A DNA stretch of 64,000 nucleotides. Origin: Liriodendron chinense (Eukaryota > Streptophyta > Magnoliopsida > Magnoliales > Magnoliaceae). This document shows, piece by piece, positions 34,801 to 45,651 of the stretch. The stretch spans positions 2,167,976 to 2,231,975 of the forward strand of contig ML058405.1 of assembly GCA_003013855.2 (NCBI GenBank). Reading direction: 5' to 3'. The notes under the pieces were generated by a model that was given only the letters and a program-made list of their open reading frames with translations, was not told the origin of the DNA and made no database searches. Both the position numbers and the translations under genes were made by a program. The first letter of the stretch is position 1. Every line of letters begins with the position of its first letter.

Positions 34801-36047
34801 AGGGGAGATGAGCTCGCAGGCGGGCCTCAGCGGAGATCGTCCTATGGAAGAAGGTGAAGGTAATGAGCCAATATACGAGAGATCTGTTCCCGAGGCAGAC
34901 ACGGGACCCATCCCCATGGACATTGATGGTGAGCCACGAGCTGAAGATCCCCCTCTTGCCGACCCTGTCAATACCGAGGCTGCAGCGAACCCTAGCCCCA
35001 CTCCTGAGGCGAGACCTGTTGTTGTTACGGAAGAGGCAGCACTCCCCTCCCTGGAAATCATGCCTGCAGATGCCGCTAGCGCACCAGAGCCTATTGCCGA
35101 AGTACCCCTCATCACTGAACCAGTTCAAGCCGTCACTGCCCCTGAGGTCGTTGTTCTTCCTTCTCCTAAATTGCCTGAGCCGGCAGTGGAAGTCGTAGCT
35201 GGATGTGCCCCTAGCTCATCAATACCCGTTGCCTCAACTGGTGCACCGAGTGATGAAACTCTCGCTGGTATATTACTTGTCTTATTACCTGCTTGCTTCT
35301 TTTCCTTCTTCAGTGTGCTAAGGTTTACCATTTCTTTTGCCAGCCACTGCTCCTGCCAGCATCCTGGTTCCTGTAGTCTTGCCTGAGGCATTCCTTTCAT
35401 CTCTCCGAGGCCTGTCAAGGACCAAAGCGTATCTTCTCAAGAGCTTACTGTCCGACATCATCTATTCGTTAAAGAATGGAGATGAATGGTCTATCCTAGA
35501 CGAGCAACTGCAGGTGTTGGAGCTTAACACCATGTGGCTCGAGATTGACATCTCTTCGATAGTCAGCCACGTGTCCCAATTCAAAGATGGGATGGCTCAA
35601 GTGAACGAGGCGAGGCACCTCAAGGTTGACCCTTCTGTCGAAGAAAAACGCGGTCACTTGCGGTCCCTCCTTCCGGAACTTGAGTCACACGAAGCGGGCG
35701 TGGCTACAGTATGGAGGGATTGGCAGGCTGTAGACGCTGAATACCAAGAGGCCACCAGACGTCTCGCGGAGATTGAAAACGAGATGGCCCGATTACGAGC
35801 TGAACATTCTGTCGTCCATCTCAAACTTTCGAAGTTCGGTGGTCAGAAGGCACGCCTGCAGTCTTCTATCGATCAGCGCGAGGTGAAGTGTAACGCCGTG
35901 AGGGCACAAGTTACGGAGCTGAAGCGGTCTCTCCAAGATACTCCTGACCCCGCCCAAGTCTTAACCGCGGCTGAGGCGAGACAGAAGGCGATCGAAGAAT
36001 CTGCGGTCAACTTGTTAGAACAATGCTTGAAGACTTTAGATAGTTGA
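31846..36047 (+). pseudogene. Antisense gene 2 of element C: plant-mobile-domain protein, three exons, two nonsense codons
   Basis: Predicted exons are 31846-33077, 33157-35267 and 35344-36047. The 79- and 76-bp introns have GT..AG ends and T-rich acceptors (CTGTCTCAG, TTTTGCCAG). The three exons sum to 4047 bases, exactly 1349 codons in one frame. In-frame stops at 33010-33012 (TAA) and 33914-33916 (TGA) interrupt it. Exon 1 has a Ser/Pro-rich start and the first PMD block (SITNSFHLPYGEMSISLWD, IASLPIRGRIYDEWMP). Exon 2 has FLAYWLCCVALPSS, RVSCFAVAGSLANGHRYAL, SSYCAWHFFSGWLGVYFP and ARQFGYDQGVP, then a long acidic Asp/Gly-rich and Pro-rich region. Exon 3 is a coiled-coil-like tail. PMD proteins occur in MAIL/MAIN host genes and in transposons; the biochemical role is not established. 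It is convergent with pol, ending 446 bases from integrase. Confidence 0.8.
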
Positions 36048-36493
36048 ACTGTAATAATCTTCACTTGTAATTTGAAACACGTTGGAATATGTTGTAGTGA
36101 ATGTTGTAACAATATGTATACTATTGCAGTCTTGAATTTATATTGTGCCTTTAGCCTGTTTGTTGTTTCATTTGAATTTGAATGCAACTAGATTGGGCCT
36201 TTCGGAAAGGAACGTCCCCCTGTTAGGACTTAAACCCATGCTTATGGGAACAAATACTTAACCAGGTCTCGGTTCAGGGCTTATCCCAATTGTGGATGTC
36301 CTTGGAAAGAATGGGGTGCCATGCTCGACGTGTCCTGAGTCTTATTGGCTTCTCCGATACCTGTGCAAGCACAAAATAGACGATTAGCATCTTAGTTTAG
36401 TGATTGTATGGTATCCTTTCTTTTGGTATCTACTTTTTCTTTTACACTTTTCCCTCTATTGGGGTGTTTACAACTTGCGACGACAAGCCTCTG
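36048..36493. other. Convergent interval between antisense gene 2 and integrase of element C
   Basis: Non-coding, with ATG-rich, T-rich 3'-end-like sequence. It contains a single CCTTTCGGAAAGG inverted repeat near 36198, but none of the tandem hairpin modules found at the same place in B and D. Confidence 0.5.
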
Positions 36494-37620
36494 TTAAGTG
36501 TAATATCTTTTCAAGAACCGACCATTCACCAGCGAACTGATGCCCTGCCCTTTGCAATCTATCACTCGATAGGCTCCGTTGGAATATACTTCATCGATAA
36601 TGCAGACGGGATCCCATTTTGGGTCGAATTTACTTTTCAGTCCTTGGGTAGGTGCCGGACGCTTCATCATTAGCACGAGATCGCCCTTCTTGAATGATCT
36701 ACCCCTGACACACTTATCGTATGCGGCAGAAATTTGCTTTTGATACATTTCGAGCCTTTGTTGGGCAGCGAGCCTCTTTTCATCTAAATCGTCGAGTTCG
36801 ACCATCCAGATCTTGGCATTATGCTCGGTTGTCAGGGAGTGTCGGAGAGCGACCCGTAGTGACTCAACTTGTATTTCCATCGGGATCACAGCTTCCGTGC
36901 CGTATACTAGCGAGTAGGGTGTAGCCTGGGTGGCCGTGCGGTGTGTAGTTCGGTATGCGCACAGTGCTTCGGACAACCGTCTGTCCCAGTCCTTCTTATT
37001 TTTCGCCACTGTCTTTTTCAAAATTTTCACGATAGTCTTGTTGAATGCCTCGGCCAGTCCATTCGCAGGAGGATAATAGGGCGATGAATAGCAATGCTTG
37101 ATCTTGAATTTTACGCACAGCTTATCAATAGTAGCGTTCTTGAAGGGTGTCCCGTTGTCTGTGGTGATTCTCTCGGGGATACATGTCGGTATAATATGGT
37201 GTGACGAATGAAACCTTCGACATGTCTGGCTTTCACGTTTCTCAGGGCGACTGCCTCAGCCCATTTGGAGAAATAGTCGGTCGTTGCAAGGATGTACTGA
37301 TGCCCCTGGGAGGATGGTGGACTAATTGGCCCGATCACGTCCATGCCCCAGGCTGCAAAAGGCCAGGACATTACCGACTGATGCAATTTTTTCGGTGGTG
37401 AATGTATGATATCGGCATGGACTTGACACTGGTGACACTTCTTCACATATTCTATTTCGTCTTTTGCCATAGCAGGCCAGTAGTAACCCATGTGTCGCAC
37501 GTGATGATGTAAATTCTTCCCTCCCTGGTGAGCACCGCATTCTCCTCTGTGAGCTTCTTTCAAGGTGTCACGTGCTTCTTCTTGGTTTAGACATTGAAGC
37601 AGTACTGCTTCGTATGATCG
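36494..37620 (-). pseudogene. Element C integrase (one frameshift)
   Basis: The zinc region is complete (HRGECGAHQGGK, then KKCHQCQVHAD). The first catalytic Asp is in WGMDVIGPI, followed by QYILATTDYFSKWAEAVAL. The frame shifts near 37181, just before the second Asp (ACGGACACCC region), so the core's DNG and Glu motifs are in another frame. That frame then continues to NKKDWDRRLSEALCAYRTT, GTEAVIPMEIQ, FKKGDLVLMM and GAYRVIDCKG, a GPY/F-like C-terminal region, and stops at 36494. Apart from the single indel all parts are present. Confidence 0.88.
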
Positions 37621-40560
37621 TTTATAAAGCACATCATTTTGGAGTACGAATGAATTGGCGCGTCTTCTGATTTGTGTGCATATTTTGGGATCTTCCGGCA
37701 GAAGTCCGTACTTCAGATAATCAATGAATGATTTTCTCCAATCATCTTCCTCTGTGATTTCAAAGCAGCAGACGGGATTGGCGCTCGATTCTCCACTGCG
37801 CAATGCAGTCGTCGGCAGGATTCTTCTTTCTTCAATTGTTACCTGAAGTGGGCTGCCTCCAGGGTTAGCCAAAGCAGCAGCTAAACTGGCGAGTGCATAT
37901 GCTTGTACATTCTCCTGCCTTGGTATATGCGAGATACTGCTGTTCCGAAACTGATCGAACATGGACTGCGCTTGGTGGCAATAGGGCGATAACTCGGGTT
38001 TGCGGACTTCGTACTCTGTCGTTAGTTGACCGATGACAAGCCTAGAGTCACCATAGATACGTATTTCCTTGATCTGCATTTCTAGGGCCAACTGTAACCC
38101 GATGATAAGAGCCTGGTACTCTGCTTCGTTGTTGGTGCATGCCGGGACTAACGTGAATGAATGGGGTAGCAAGTCCCCTTGTGGACTGATGAATATAACT
38201 CCTGCCCCTGACCCTACCACTTTGGCTGCACCGTCGAAATACATCTCCCAATGGCGTGCTTCATTAATCATCATAACCTGATCGTCTGGGAGGTCATATT
38301 CTATTTCTTCACTGCTTGGTACTGGATGTGCGGCAAGGAAGTCTGCAATCGCTTGTCCTTTGACGACCCGAGCCGGCATGTATGTCAAGTCGAATTCTGA
38401 CAAGAGCAGGGCCCACTTGGCCAGCCGCCCAGACAACATAGGTCTGTTCATGAGAAACTTGAGGGGATCCGCTTTGGATATCAACGTTATCTGGTGAGAG
38501 AGGCAGTAATGTCTAAGCTTTTTGATAGCAAAGATCAGTGCCAGACAGATTTTTTCAATCGCTGAGTAATTAAACTCAGCTCCCACTAGTGTGCGGCTAA
38601 GGTAATAGAGTGCGCTTTCCTTTCCTTCTTCGTTTTTCTGGGCTAAGAGGGCTCCAAGTGAATTTTCACCGACGGCAATGTAAAGGATTAGTGGCTCCCC
38701 TTTGATCGGTGCTGCAAGGACTGGGGATTTTTCGAGTAAGTCCTTCAGAGAGTCGAACGCTTTCTGGCAAGCGTCATCCCACTCAAACTGTACCCCTTTC
38801 TTGTTGAGGCGCGAGAATGGTTGACAACGACCGGATAAGTTCGAGATGAACCTTCTTAGGTACGCGACCCGTCCTTGGAAGCTTTTCAGCTCTTTGAGAT
38901 TCTTCGGAGGTGGCATTTCCCTGATCGCCTTAATCTTCGTTGGGTCGATTTCTATGCCTCGGTGTCTGATAATAAATCCTAAAAACTTGCCAGAGGAAAC
39001 CCCGAATGCGCACTTCAATGGATTCATACGGAAGCTTTTCTTTCTCAGTCTTTGGAACACTTGCCGTAGATGCTCTCTATGCTGTTCATGCCCGGCCGAC
39101 CTCACTACCAGATCGTCTACATAGCATTCGACATGTTTATGCATCATGTCCTAGAAGATCACTTGCATCGCACGCTGATATGTTGCCCCTGCATTTTTCA
39201 ACCCAAACGGCATCACGCGGTAATAGTATATGCCCAACGTTGTACGGAATGCTGTCGATTCCTCATCTTCTGGGGCCATACGAATCTGGTTATACCCCGA
39301 GTAACCGTCCATAAAGGACATCACTGCGTACCCTGTCGTGCTGTCGATCAGTAGTTCTGGGATGGGCAGTGGGAAATCATCCTTAGGGCATGCTTCATTG
39401 AGGTTCCGAAAGTCTACACAAATTCAGATTTGACCGCTCTTTTTCTTGACCGGCACAATATTTGAGATTCATTGTGGGTATTTGACCTCTCGGATGAACC
39501 CGGCTTGGATCAACTTTTTGACCTCTTCTTCGATTTTGGGCACTGTGCCTGGGTGGAATCGTCGTTGAGGTTGTTTGACCGCTTTCTTCCCTTTCAGGAT
39601 GCCTAACTTGTGCATTGCGATTGTTGGACTAAGCCCTGGCATTTCTGAGTATGTCCAAGCGAACATGTCCCTGTTCTCTTTCAACAGTTGGATGTATTTC
39701 TCTTTCTCCTCTCCTGGGACAATTTTACTCAGGTATGTATTTCTAGGGTCTTCTGGGGTTCCCAGATTTATTTCTTCAAGCTCATCTATCGTGGGTTGTC
39801 CCCCGTCTTCTATTTGTGCAGGTGCGGCGCTGGGTTGGATGACGTCGACTGCTTCTCGTAGCTGTACCTCTTCCGTGGGACTGACTGTCACCATGTTGAC
39901 ATGTCTAATCTTCATTTTTGCCCTTAACCCTTCTCTTCCTTGGTAAGCTTCGGTGTTTTCTTCGAACGGTGCTAACATTCTACCATTCGAGGCTGATTCC
40001 GAGTAACAGAAACCCATATTCTTCATGATGTTACGGCTAGCTTCACTGTATCTTCCCTCTTCTATTGGTTGTGGTAAACGAGGTGATTTCTCGGCCTCAT
40101 CCCTAGACTGCGTAGATTCACTTGACACTGAATAAAATTTGATTTCTTTCTTCGTATTGGCACTTGGCGGTACCACAAACTGGCTAGGAGCTCTTGGGAA
40201 AGGCTTAACTCTTCCTATTTTCGGTACTGGCATGTTGAAACTAGATTTGAGCACACTCATGTGCTGACTCGATATCATCTCTAGGACGGACTGCCCGGGC
40301 TGTCGCAAGTGCTTCGGGATTATGTAAAATTTCTTGGTAGTCCCTTGGGGTTCTTCAGCTGACTGACCTGCGGTTTCTTTCTGAGTAATGAACTGAGGCT
40401 TGCCTCTCTGTTCGAACTTGCTAACTTTAGGTTTTGCCCCTTGCCCTTTCTGCGCTACGTCGGGCTTCTTTGTGACCTCTCTTTCGTCGACCAGGTCATA
40501 GTACCGGGCATCAGCCAAGAATGATTCTGCAATTGTATATGGCCTTGGGTCTACTGCCAC
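37621..40560 (-). pseudogene. Element C RT, RNase H and archaeal-type RNase H (nonsense codons)
   Basis: From 40560 the frame carries the protease-RT linker and RT N-terminus (TIAMHKLGILKGKKAV). Stops break RT at about 39469, 39424 and 39153. The palm continues with VECYVDDLVVRS (39147 down), thumb FLGFIIRHRGIEID, RNase H (LYIAVGENSLGALLAQ, SALYYLSRTLVGAEF) and then archaeal-type RNase H (EMYFDGAAKVVGSGAG, CTNNEAEYQALIIGL, YGDSRLVIGQL). In the last motif the expected ADALA reads AYALA (codon at 37897-37899), so the fourth catalytic Asp is Tyr. The visible stops fit single transitions of Trp, Arg or Gln codons. Confidence 0.9.
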
Positions 40561-40599
40561 TCTGTACTGAACTCCCTCTCTGTTGTATTTGAAGCACTG

Positions 40600-41266
40600 A
40601 TGGTAGGTTGAGGGAACGACGCGATTCTAATGGAGCCACGGCCTCCCTAGTAGAAGATTATACGTTGTTACTGCGTCGATTACTTGACATGTTACTTTCA
40701 GTCTTCAGCTCTTCAATTTCTAGCATCACAGTGATCGACCCTAGAGTGCGCTGGCTATCTTGATTGAACCCTTGAATAACCATGGTGCTGGGTCGCAGGG
40801 CTGATGGTCTATAACCCAACTTCTGTAGTGTCTTCAGCGACATGATGTTCATCGCGGACCCATCGTCAAGCATGCATCGCTTAATTTTCGTATCTCTAAT
40901 CGTTCCTGTGACCATCAACGGACGGTTATAGTCTGTTGCTTCAATCGTGCAGTCCTCTTCAGAGAATGTGATGACAGAGGGGTGATCTATCTGCATTGCT
41001 TGCTGAATCGGCGCATTTCCTTCTCAAAACTTATCTGGATCGTTCATTTCTGTTTCGATTTCTGTGATCATCACTTCTCTGACTTCACTGTCTAGCAGCG
41101 CGTTGATCAACATTTCCCTATACACCTTTGAGAGACATAAGGCGTCGTATATGCTCAGGCGAGCCGGGACCCTTCGCAGGTGTGACACGACATCATATAC
41201 TACCGGTGCTGCCTCCTGCCTTGGCTCTGGCCGACTGGATGTGGCCTCAACAACTTTCTCTTTCAA
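40600..41266 (-). pseudogene. Element C protease (broken)
   Basis: The pre-protease helix segment (RVPARLSIYDALCLSKVYRE) is followed, after a break, by the active-site region MLDDGSAMNIMSLKTLQKLG (40658-40996). In a shifted frame the C-terminal motif TYNLLLGRPWLH comes next, then a TAG at 40627-40629. The active site is DDG rather than DTG. Related Tat proteases often carry a non-Thr residue here, so this may be native rather than damage. Confidence 0.85.
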
Positions 41267-41287
41267 CTTCTGTCCCTGGGGCCTCGT

Positions 41288-43436
41288 TCAGGGTATATCC
41301 GGGTTTTCGTCTTCTTGCATCGGGTCAATTGGTTCTGGCCGAACGCGTTCCGGTATTTGCCTTCCGGATCGGAGGATGACGGCATTGACTTCTTCTTTAC
41401 CTGCCCGCAATGTCTCTCTCGTTGTTGGCTGTTCTGTGAATGATACCATTGCACAATGTACCTGAGCCTCTATAAGTCGGCTCTTCTCTTGGCTATCCTT
41501 CTTTCTCGTCCCTTTCTTCTTACGGCTGAGGAATCTTTTTTGATTCTTGAGCCTCTTTCGGCTGCTAACGAAAGTCCAGGGTTCTTCAGGTTCAGGGAAC
41601 GGGATGTGCAATTGGATGCTTTCGTCTGAGGGGAAGGCTAACTACCCCCGATGTTTCCTTCGTTGTCGTTTCTGGTGCCTTCATACTGATCACCCCTTGG
41701 TTGATCAACCCCTGTATTCTTCCTTTTAGACTAAAACAGTCTTCTGTCTTGTGGCTCAGACACCGATGGTATTTACAATACCTGGGGATCATTCACCTTC
41801 CCAACTTCGTGGGGCCGAATCGGTTCTGGTAAGCGGATTACATTTTCTTCCACTAATTGTTCGATGATGGGGATCAGATCGGCCATGTCGAAGGTGTATG
41901 GGCCGTTGGCTCTTTCTCTCTCAGCTATTGTTATTCTTTGGGAAACGTAAGGTTTCTTGCCTCTATCTTGGGTAGGCGTTGCTTTCGTGTCTGTCTTGGG
42001 ATCCACGGCGGGCCGCTTCCGATCTGTCATACCTTTGTTTATATTGTGTGTTTCTGCAATCCTTACTCCTCTTTTTTGCCTTTCGGGCCTGAGGTTCACT
42101 CGTGCTGCGGCTTCTTCTACCAGGTGCGCTTTGGTGGCCAGTTCTCGGAAAGAGTGAAAACTATTCCCTGATAACCCGTATGATATCATTGGATCCAGGG
42201 CTCGCATACACATCTTTATCTGTTCTTTTTCGCTGGGTAACTCTTGACATTGAGCGGCTATCGTCCCCCATTGATCCATGAACCTCTCCACGGGTTCGCC
42301 CTGTCTTTGTCTGATCAAGGCCAGATCTGTCACTGATGTTTCTCTTTCTATGGAGAAGAATTTTGAGATAAAACTGTCTCGCATCTGCTCCCACGACTTC
42401 ACTGATCCGGCTGGTAGCGACATGTTCCATTGAAAAGCTTTCCCTGTCAGCGTTGACCCAAATAACCGCATACAGTACTGCGGGACGGTCGACCAATTTC
42501 CCAATGCCGTGAGGAAGTGAGTGATATGCTCCTCTGGCGACCCCCTATTGTCAAATTTTCAAAATTCGGACATCTGAAGTTGACCGGAAACGGTATTTCT
42601 TTTATCTCCAGCGGGTATGGGACCTGATATTTATACCCGGTTCCTCTTTCCTTCTCCTTTTCTTGCCGCATGAGACTTGTGATCGTTTGCGACAGCTCCT
42701 CTCTCGTCATTTGCGCAGTCAGGACTGTTATTCGTTCCGCTGGAACTCTCCTGGCCTGGGTAAGTGGTTCGGCATTAGCTGGCCCTTCAGCCACCCCTTG
42801 AGATTCTTCGGCTAACGGGCGCGTAGGCGGTACGAGATTCCTGGTAACGTTCTGAGCTATCAGAGTGGTCAGTGCTTCCTGAATTATCCTCATTCGTTCA
42901 TTCGTTTCCCGATTGGCCAGAACTAATCTGTCGATCTGATCTTGGACTGTAGGCAATTCTTCCGCTTCATACGATCCCTCCTTTGTTTCTGCTACTTGAA
43001 CCATCGCGATCAACACTGGTCAGGCCTTCTGAACCTGCCCCTGTCCTGGCCTGAGAATTGTCATGGGCTTGGAGCTCTTCGCAATTGTGGTCCCGGTCGA
43101 CTTACGTGTGACACAGGTGGTCTTGGACAATGGCGGAAACTATTCGATCGTTATCGCAGGCACCGAGGACTTAGTTGATGCGACCTGACTGCTGCTGGAA
43201 ATCTTCTGCCCTTGTTTTGGCTGCCATTGTCTCTTGGTCGCGGGGCAAGGTCTTGCAACATTCACCTTCTTATATGCTGCTAAGCTGGCTGCTTTCTTCT
43301 GCTCTTTCTTCTGTCGGCGCGTTTCGACCAGCTGCCATCCTGAATCGGAAGCAGTTGTCGTGGTTGAGATGAAGCGAGGAAAGCTGAAGCCTCCGGTGGC
43401 AAGGAAGGTGCACAAACTGTTCATTGAGCATGCCAT
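41288..43436 (-). pseudogene. Element C gag (several frameshifts)
   Basis: Pieces in order: 43140-43436 (GWQLVETRRQKKEQKKAAS), 42447-43016 (coiled-coil-like ANRETNERMRIIQEALTTL, then YPLEIKEIPFPVNFRCPNF), 41773-42504 (gag core GNWSTVPQYCMRLFGSTLTG, ERFMDQWGTIAAQC, SEKEQIKMCMRALDPMISY), 41592-41792 (zinc motif CKYHRCLSHKTEDC) and 41288-41611 (basic SRKRLKNQKRFLSRKKK). Single-base changes near 42552 (a loss in a T run) and 41784 (an extra C) explain two of the frame changes. All domains of a Tat gag are recognisable. Confidence 0.88.
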
Positions 43437-43796
43437 TTCTTCTGTCTGTCCTAGTATCTTGCTAATTCTGTTATGTTATAAAAATCATTAGAACAGTTCA
43501 TAAGTGCGGTCGAGAGTATGAGCCCATCGATCGCAGTGTATAAACCGACAGAAATAAGCGAGACGGAGACAAATACGTGTAGCTGTGGAAATTTGTGGGT
43601 TCGAAAACCTTGTAAATGTTTATTGCCTTAAAGATGAAGGGAGGAATGTTCCCGTTGAGAGTCGCCAGTTTGACGTCCAAGAGCGCCGAAACATTACGCC
43701 TCGCGGTAACTTTTCTATGCGTAGATTCGTGTTTGTAAGTAATTGACCTTAGAGTGTTCCTATATTCAGATATAACCAGAGATCCTGGTATAGTTC
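43437..43796 (-). other. Element C leader, with a second primer-site-like sequence
   Basis: Non-coding leader between primer site and gag. At about 43658-43675 the minus strand reads CTGGCGACTCTCAACGGG, matching the start of the real primer site (CTGGCGACTCTGCTGGGG). It may be an old copy of the primer region. Confidence 0.5.
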
Positions 43797-43816
43797 GATC
43801 CCCAGCAGAGTCGCCA
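43797..43816 (-). other. Primer-binding site of element C
   Basis: TGGCGACTCTGCTGGGGATC on the minus strand, three bases inside the 5' LTR. This form is typical of Ogre-type Tat elements, for which a tRNA-Arg primer has been reported. Confidence 0.9.
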
Positions 43817-43819
43817 GTT

Positions 43820-45507
43820 TGTTAGAACTAGAAAATGAACTGCGGGGAACATCTTCTGAGATGTGGTGTTTTTCTGCTCATTGGGTGGCTCGGATGAGTT
43901 ATTTGACTGCTCCGTTGCGTCCGGAATGCTCGAAGTACCCAAAATAAGCCCAAACGGGGCTCAAAAACATTATAAAATAATGAAGGTTTAAAGGTGTTGA
44001 AACGAACGTTCAAGGTGCTGATTTTTACGATCCGCTGGCCTGATTTTACTGATACGCTGGGGCCAGCGCGTCTAAAAATGATTGTTAAGAATGGTCTATT
44101 TCGTGATGCGCTGGGCTATTTTTCTGACGTGTTGGGGCCAGTGCGTCTGAAATTAACTTCGCTTTGGAATGTGTAATTTTCTGATCCGCTGGCCCATTTT
44201 GCGATGCGCCGGGCGATTTTTGTGATGCGCTGGGGCCAGTGCGTCTAAAAATGATTTCATTTTGTAGACGACTGATTTTACTAATGCGCTGGACGATTTT
44301 GTGACGCGCTGGGGCCAGTGCGTCGGAAAATAATAAGTTTCAAGAAGCTGATTTCTTTGATCCGCGGAGGGTTTTTCCTGATGCGCTGGATCATTTTTGT
44401 GATGCGCTGGGGCCAGTGCGTCCAAAAATGATGACTTAAGCTATTTCATCTCCGGACCTGTTATGGTCGGAGGTGCGATTTCCGGCGGTTGGCGAAGGGT
44501 TTTCGGCGGTCAGAAAAGGGATTCCGGCGATCGAAAAAAGGTTTTTCGGCGAAGAGGTTCGACTCTCTCTCTCTCTCTCTCTGAATCTCGCAAATGAGGT
44601 GGTGGGAGGGGGTATTATAGGTAAATTCGTCCAATAGGAGGTCGACACGTGTAGCGCGTCGAGAAAATGGGTCGGCGCGTCGATAAAGTCACTCGGCGCG
44701 TCTCAAAATGGTTGAGTTTGGAAGCGGATTTTCAGGGCGCGCTAGCTGTCAGTGTGTCTTAAAATTGGCTGAATTTTTGGATGCGCTGGATGAATTTTTG
44801 GACGCGCTGAGTGCAGTGCGTCCTGAAATTCATTTTCTGAAAATGGTTGAATTTCATGATGCGCCGGGTGAATTGTGAACGCGCTGGAGGCAGTGCGTCC
44901 TGAAATTCACTTCATAAAAGCCGTCCAAATTTCTTGATGTGCTGGAGGACTTTCTGGACGCGCTGAAGGCACTGCGTCCTGAAATTCATTTTCTGAAAAT
45001 GGTTGAATTTCATGATGCGCCGGGTGAATTGATGGACGCGCTGGAGGCAGTGTGTCCTGAAATTCACTTCATAAAAGCCGTCCGAATTTCTTGATGCGCT
45101 GGAGGACTTTCTGGACGCGCTGGAGGCAGTGCGTTCTGAAATTCATTTTCTAAAAATGATTGAATTTCATGATGCGCTGGCCGTGGATTTTCTCGATGCG
45201 CCGACGTACTCGTGCTTCACAAAATTGGGTTTTGCAAAACGGAGGGCTTGTGGGGTCCGCCATGCGATGAATGTCGATGCACTGCTCCTATTTCTCCATA
45301 ATTGAGATAACCCTCCCAAATTTGGAGAGTTCTGGTCATGATGACCGGTGGAGTCCGCCACTAGCCCAATTTTCCGCCTTTTTGTTAAGTCTGATCTGTT
45401 GCGATTTTCGACGCGGTCTTCGATGCACTGGCCTTAAGTCCAATCAAGTGATGATTTGGACACTCGCAATCACTGTTTCGAAGACCCTTACTTTTGGGAC
45501 CCCAACA
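43820..45507 (-). repeat. 5' LTR of element C (1688 bp)
   Basis: It begins TGTTAGAACTAG and ends CCCCAACA. Compared with the 3' LTR it lacks about 780 bases after position ~43873 and carries about 180 extra bases near 44930-45120, a further copy of the palindrome unit. The TATA box at 44613-44619 has lost one base (TATAATA on the minus strand). Confidence 0.93.
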
Positions 45508-45512
45508 ACAAG
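45508..45512. repeat. Target site duplication of element C, right copy (ACAAG)
   Basis: Identical to 27247-27251. Confidence 0.95.
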
Positions 45513-45651
45513 GATTCTCAGTGCACACTTCCTTATGGGTCTCAGGAGATCCTAGGTTTATAATTTTAAAATTTTTTGAGATGACATTGGCTTTTAGTTC
45601 GAACTTTTGAGGAGACCCTCTTAGTTTGGGAGTCAGCTCATCATTTTCCAC
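45513..45651 (-). pseudogene. Element B pol N-terminus, first half
   Basis: The minus strand reads LRGSPQKFELKANVISKNF and KIINLGSPETHKEV, matching LLKKFESKASVVADDF and EIVNLGTPEIPREV at the start of the element D pol frame. It ends exactly at the ACAAG duplication, which fixes the insertion site of element C. The rest is at 27151-27246. Confidence 0.85.

Larger units (their letters stand above)
27252..45507 (-). mobile_element. Element C: full-length 18.3-kb Tat retrotransposon with antisense genes
   Basis: Both LTRs (27252-29539 and 43820-45507), primer site, polypurine tract and identical 5-bp target duplications ACAAG are present, so this is one complete insertion into element B. Sense genes on the minus strand run gag, protease, RT, RNase H, archaeal RNase H, integrase (43436 down to 36494). 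The plus strand carries two genes in the 6.9 kb between integrase and the 3' LTR. Stops and small indels in gag, protease, RT and integrase make it inactive. Each LTR is TG..CA-type on the plus strand; the 3' LTR end has mutated to TA. Confidence 0.95.

Noticed and set aside
34256..35128. 290-residue minus-strand frame
   Set aside because: It is the shadow of the acidic, GAT/GGT-rich exon 2 of the antisense PMD gene. It has no domain and a repeat-driven composition.
36190..36215. A hairpin module in element C
   Set aside because: CCTTTCGGAAAGG is a single inverted repeat without the UGAAAA/CG loop or the covarying outer arms.
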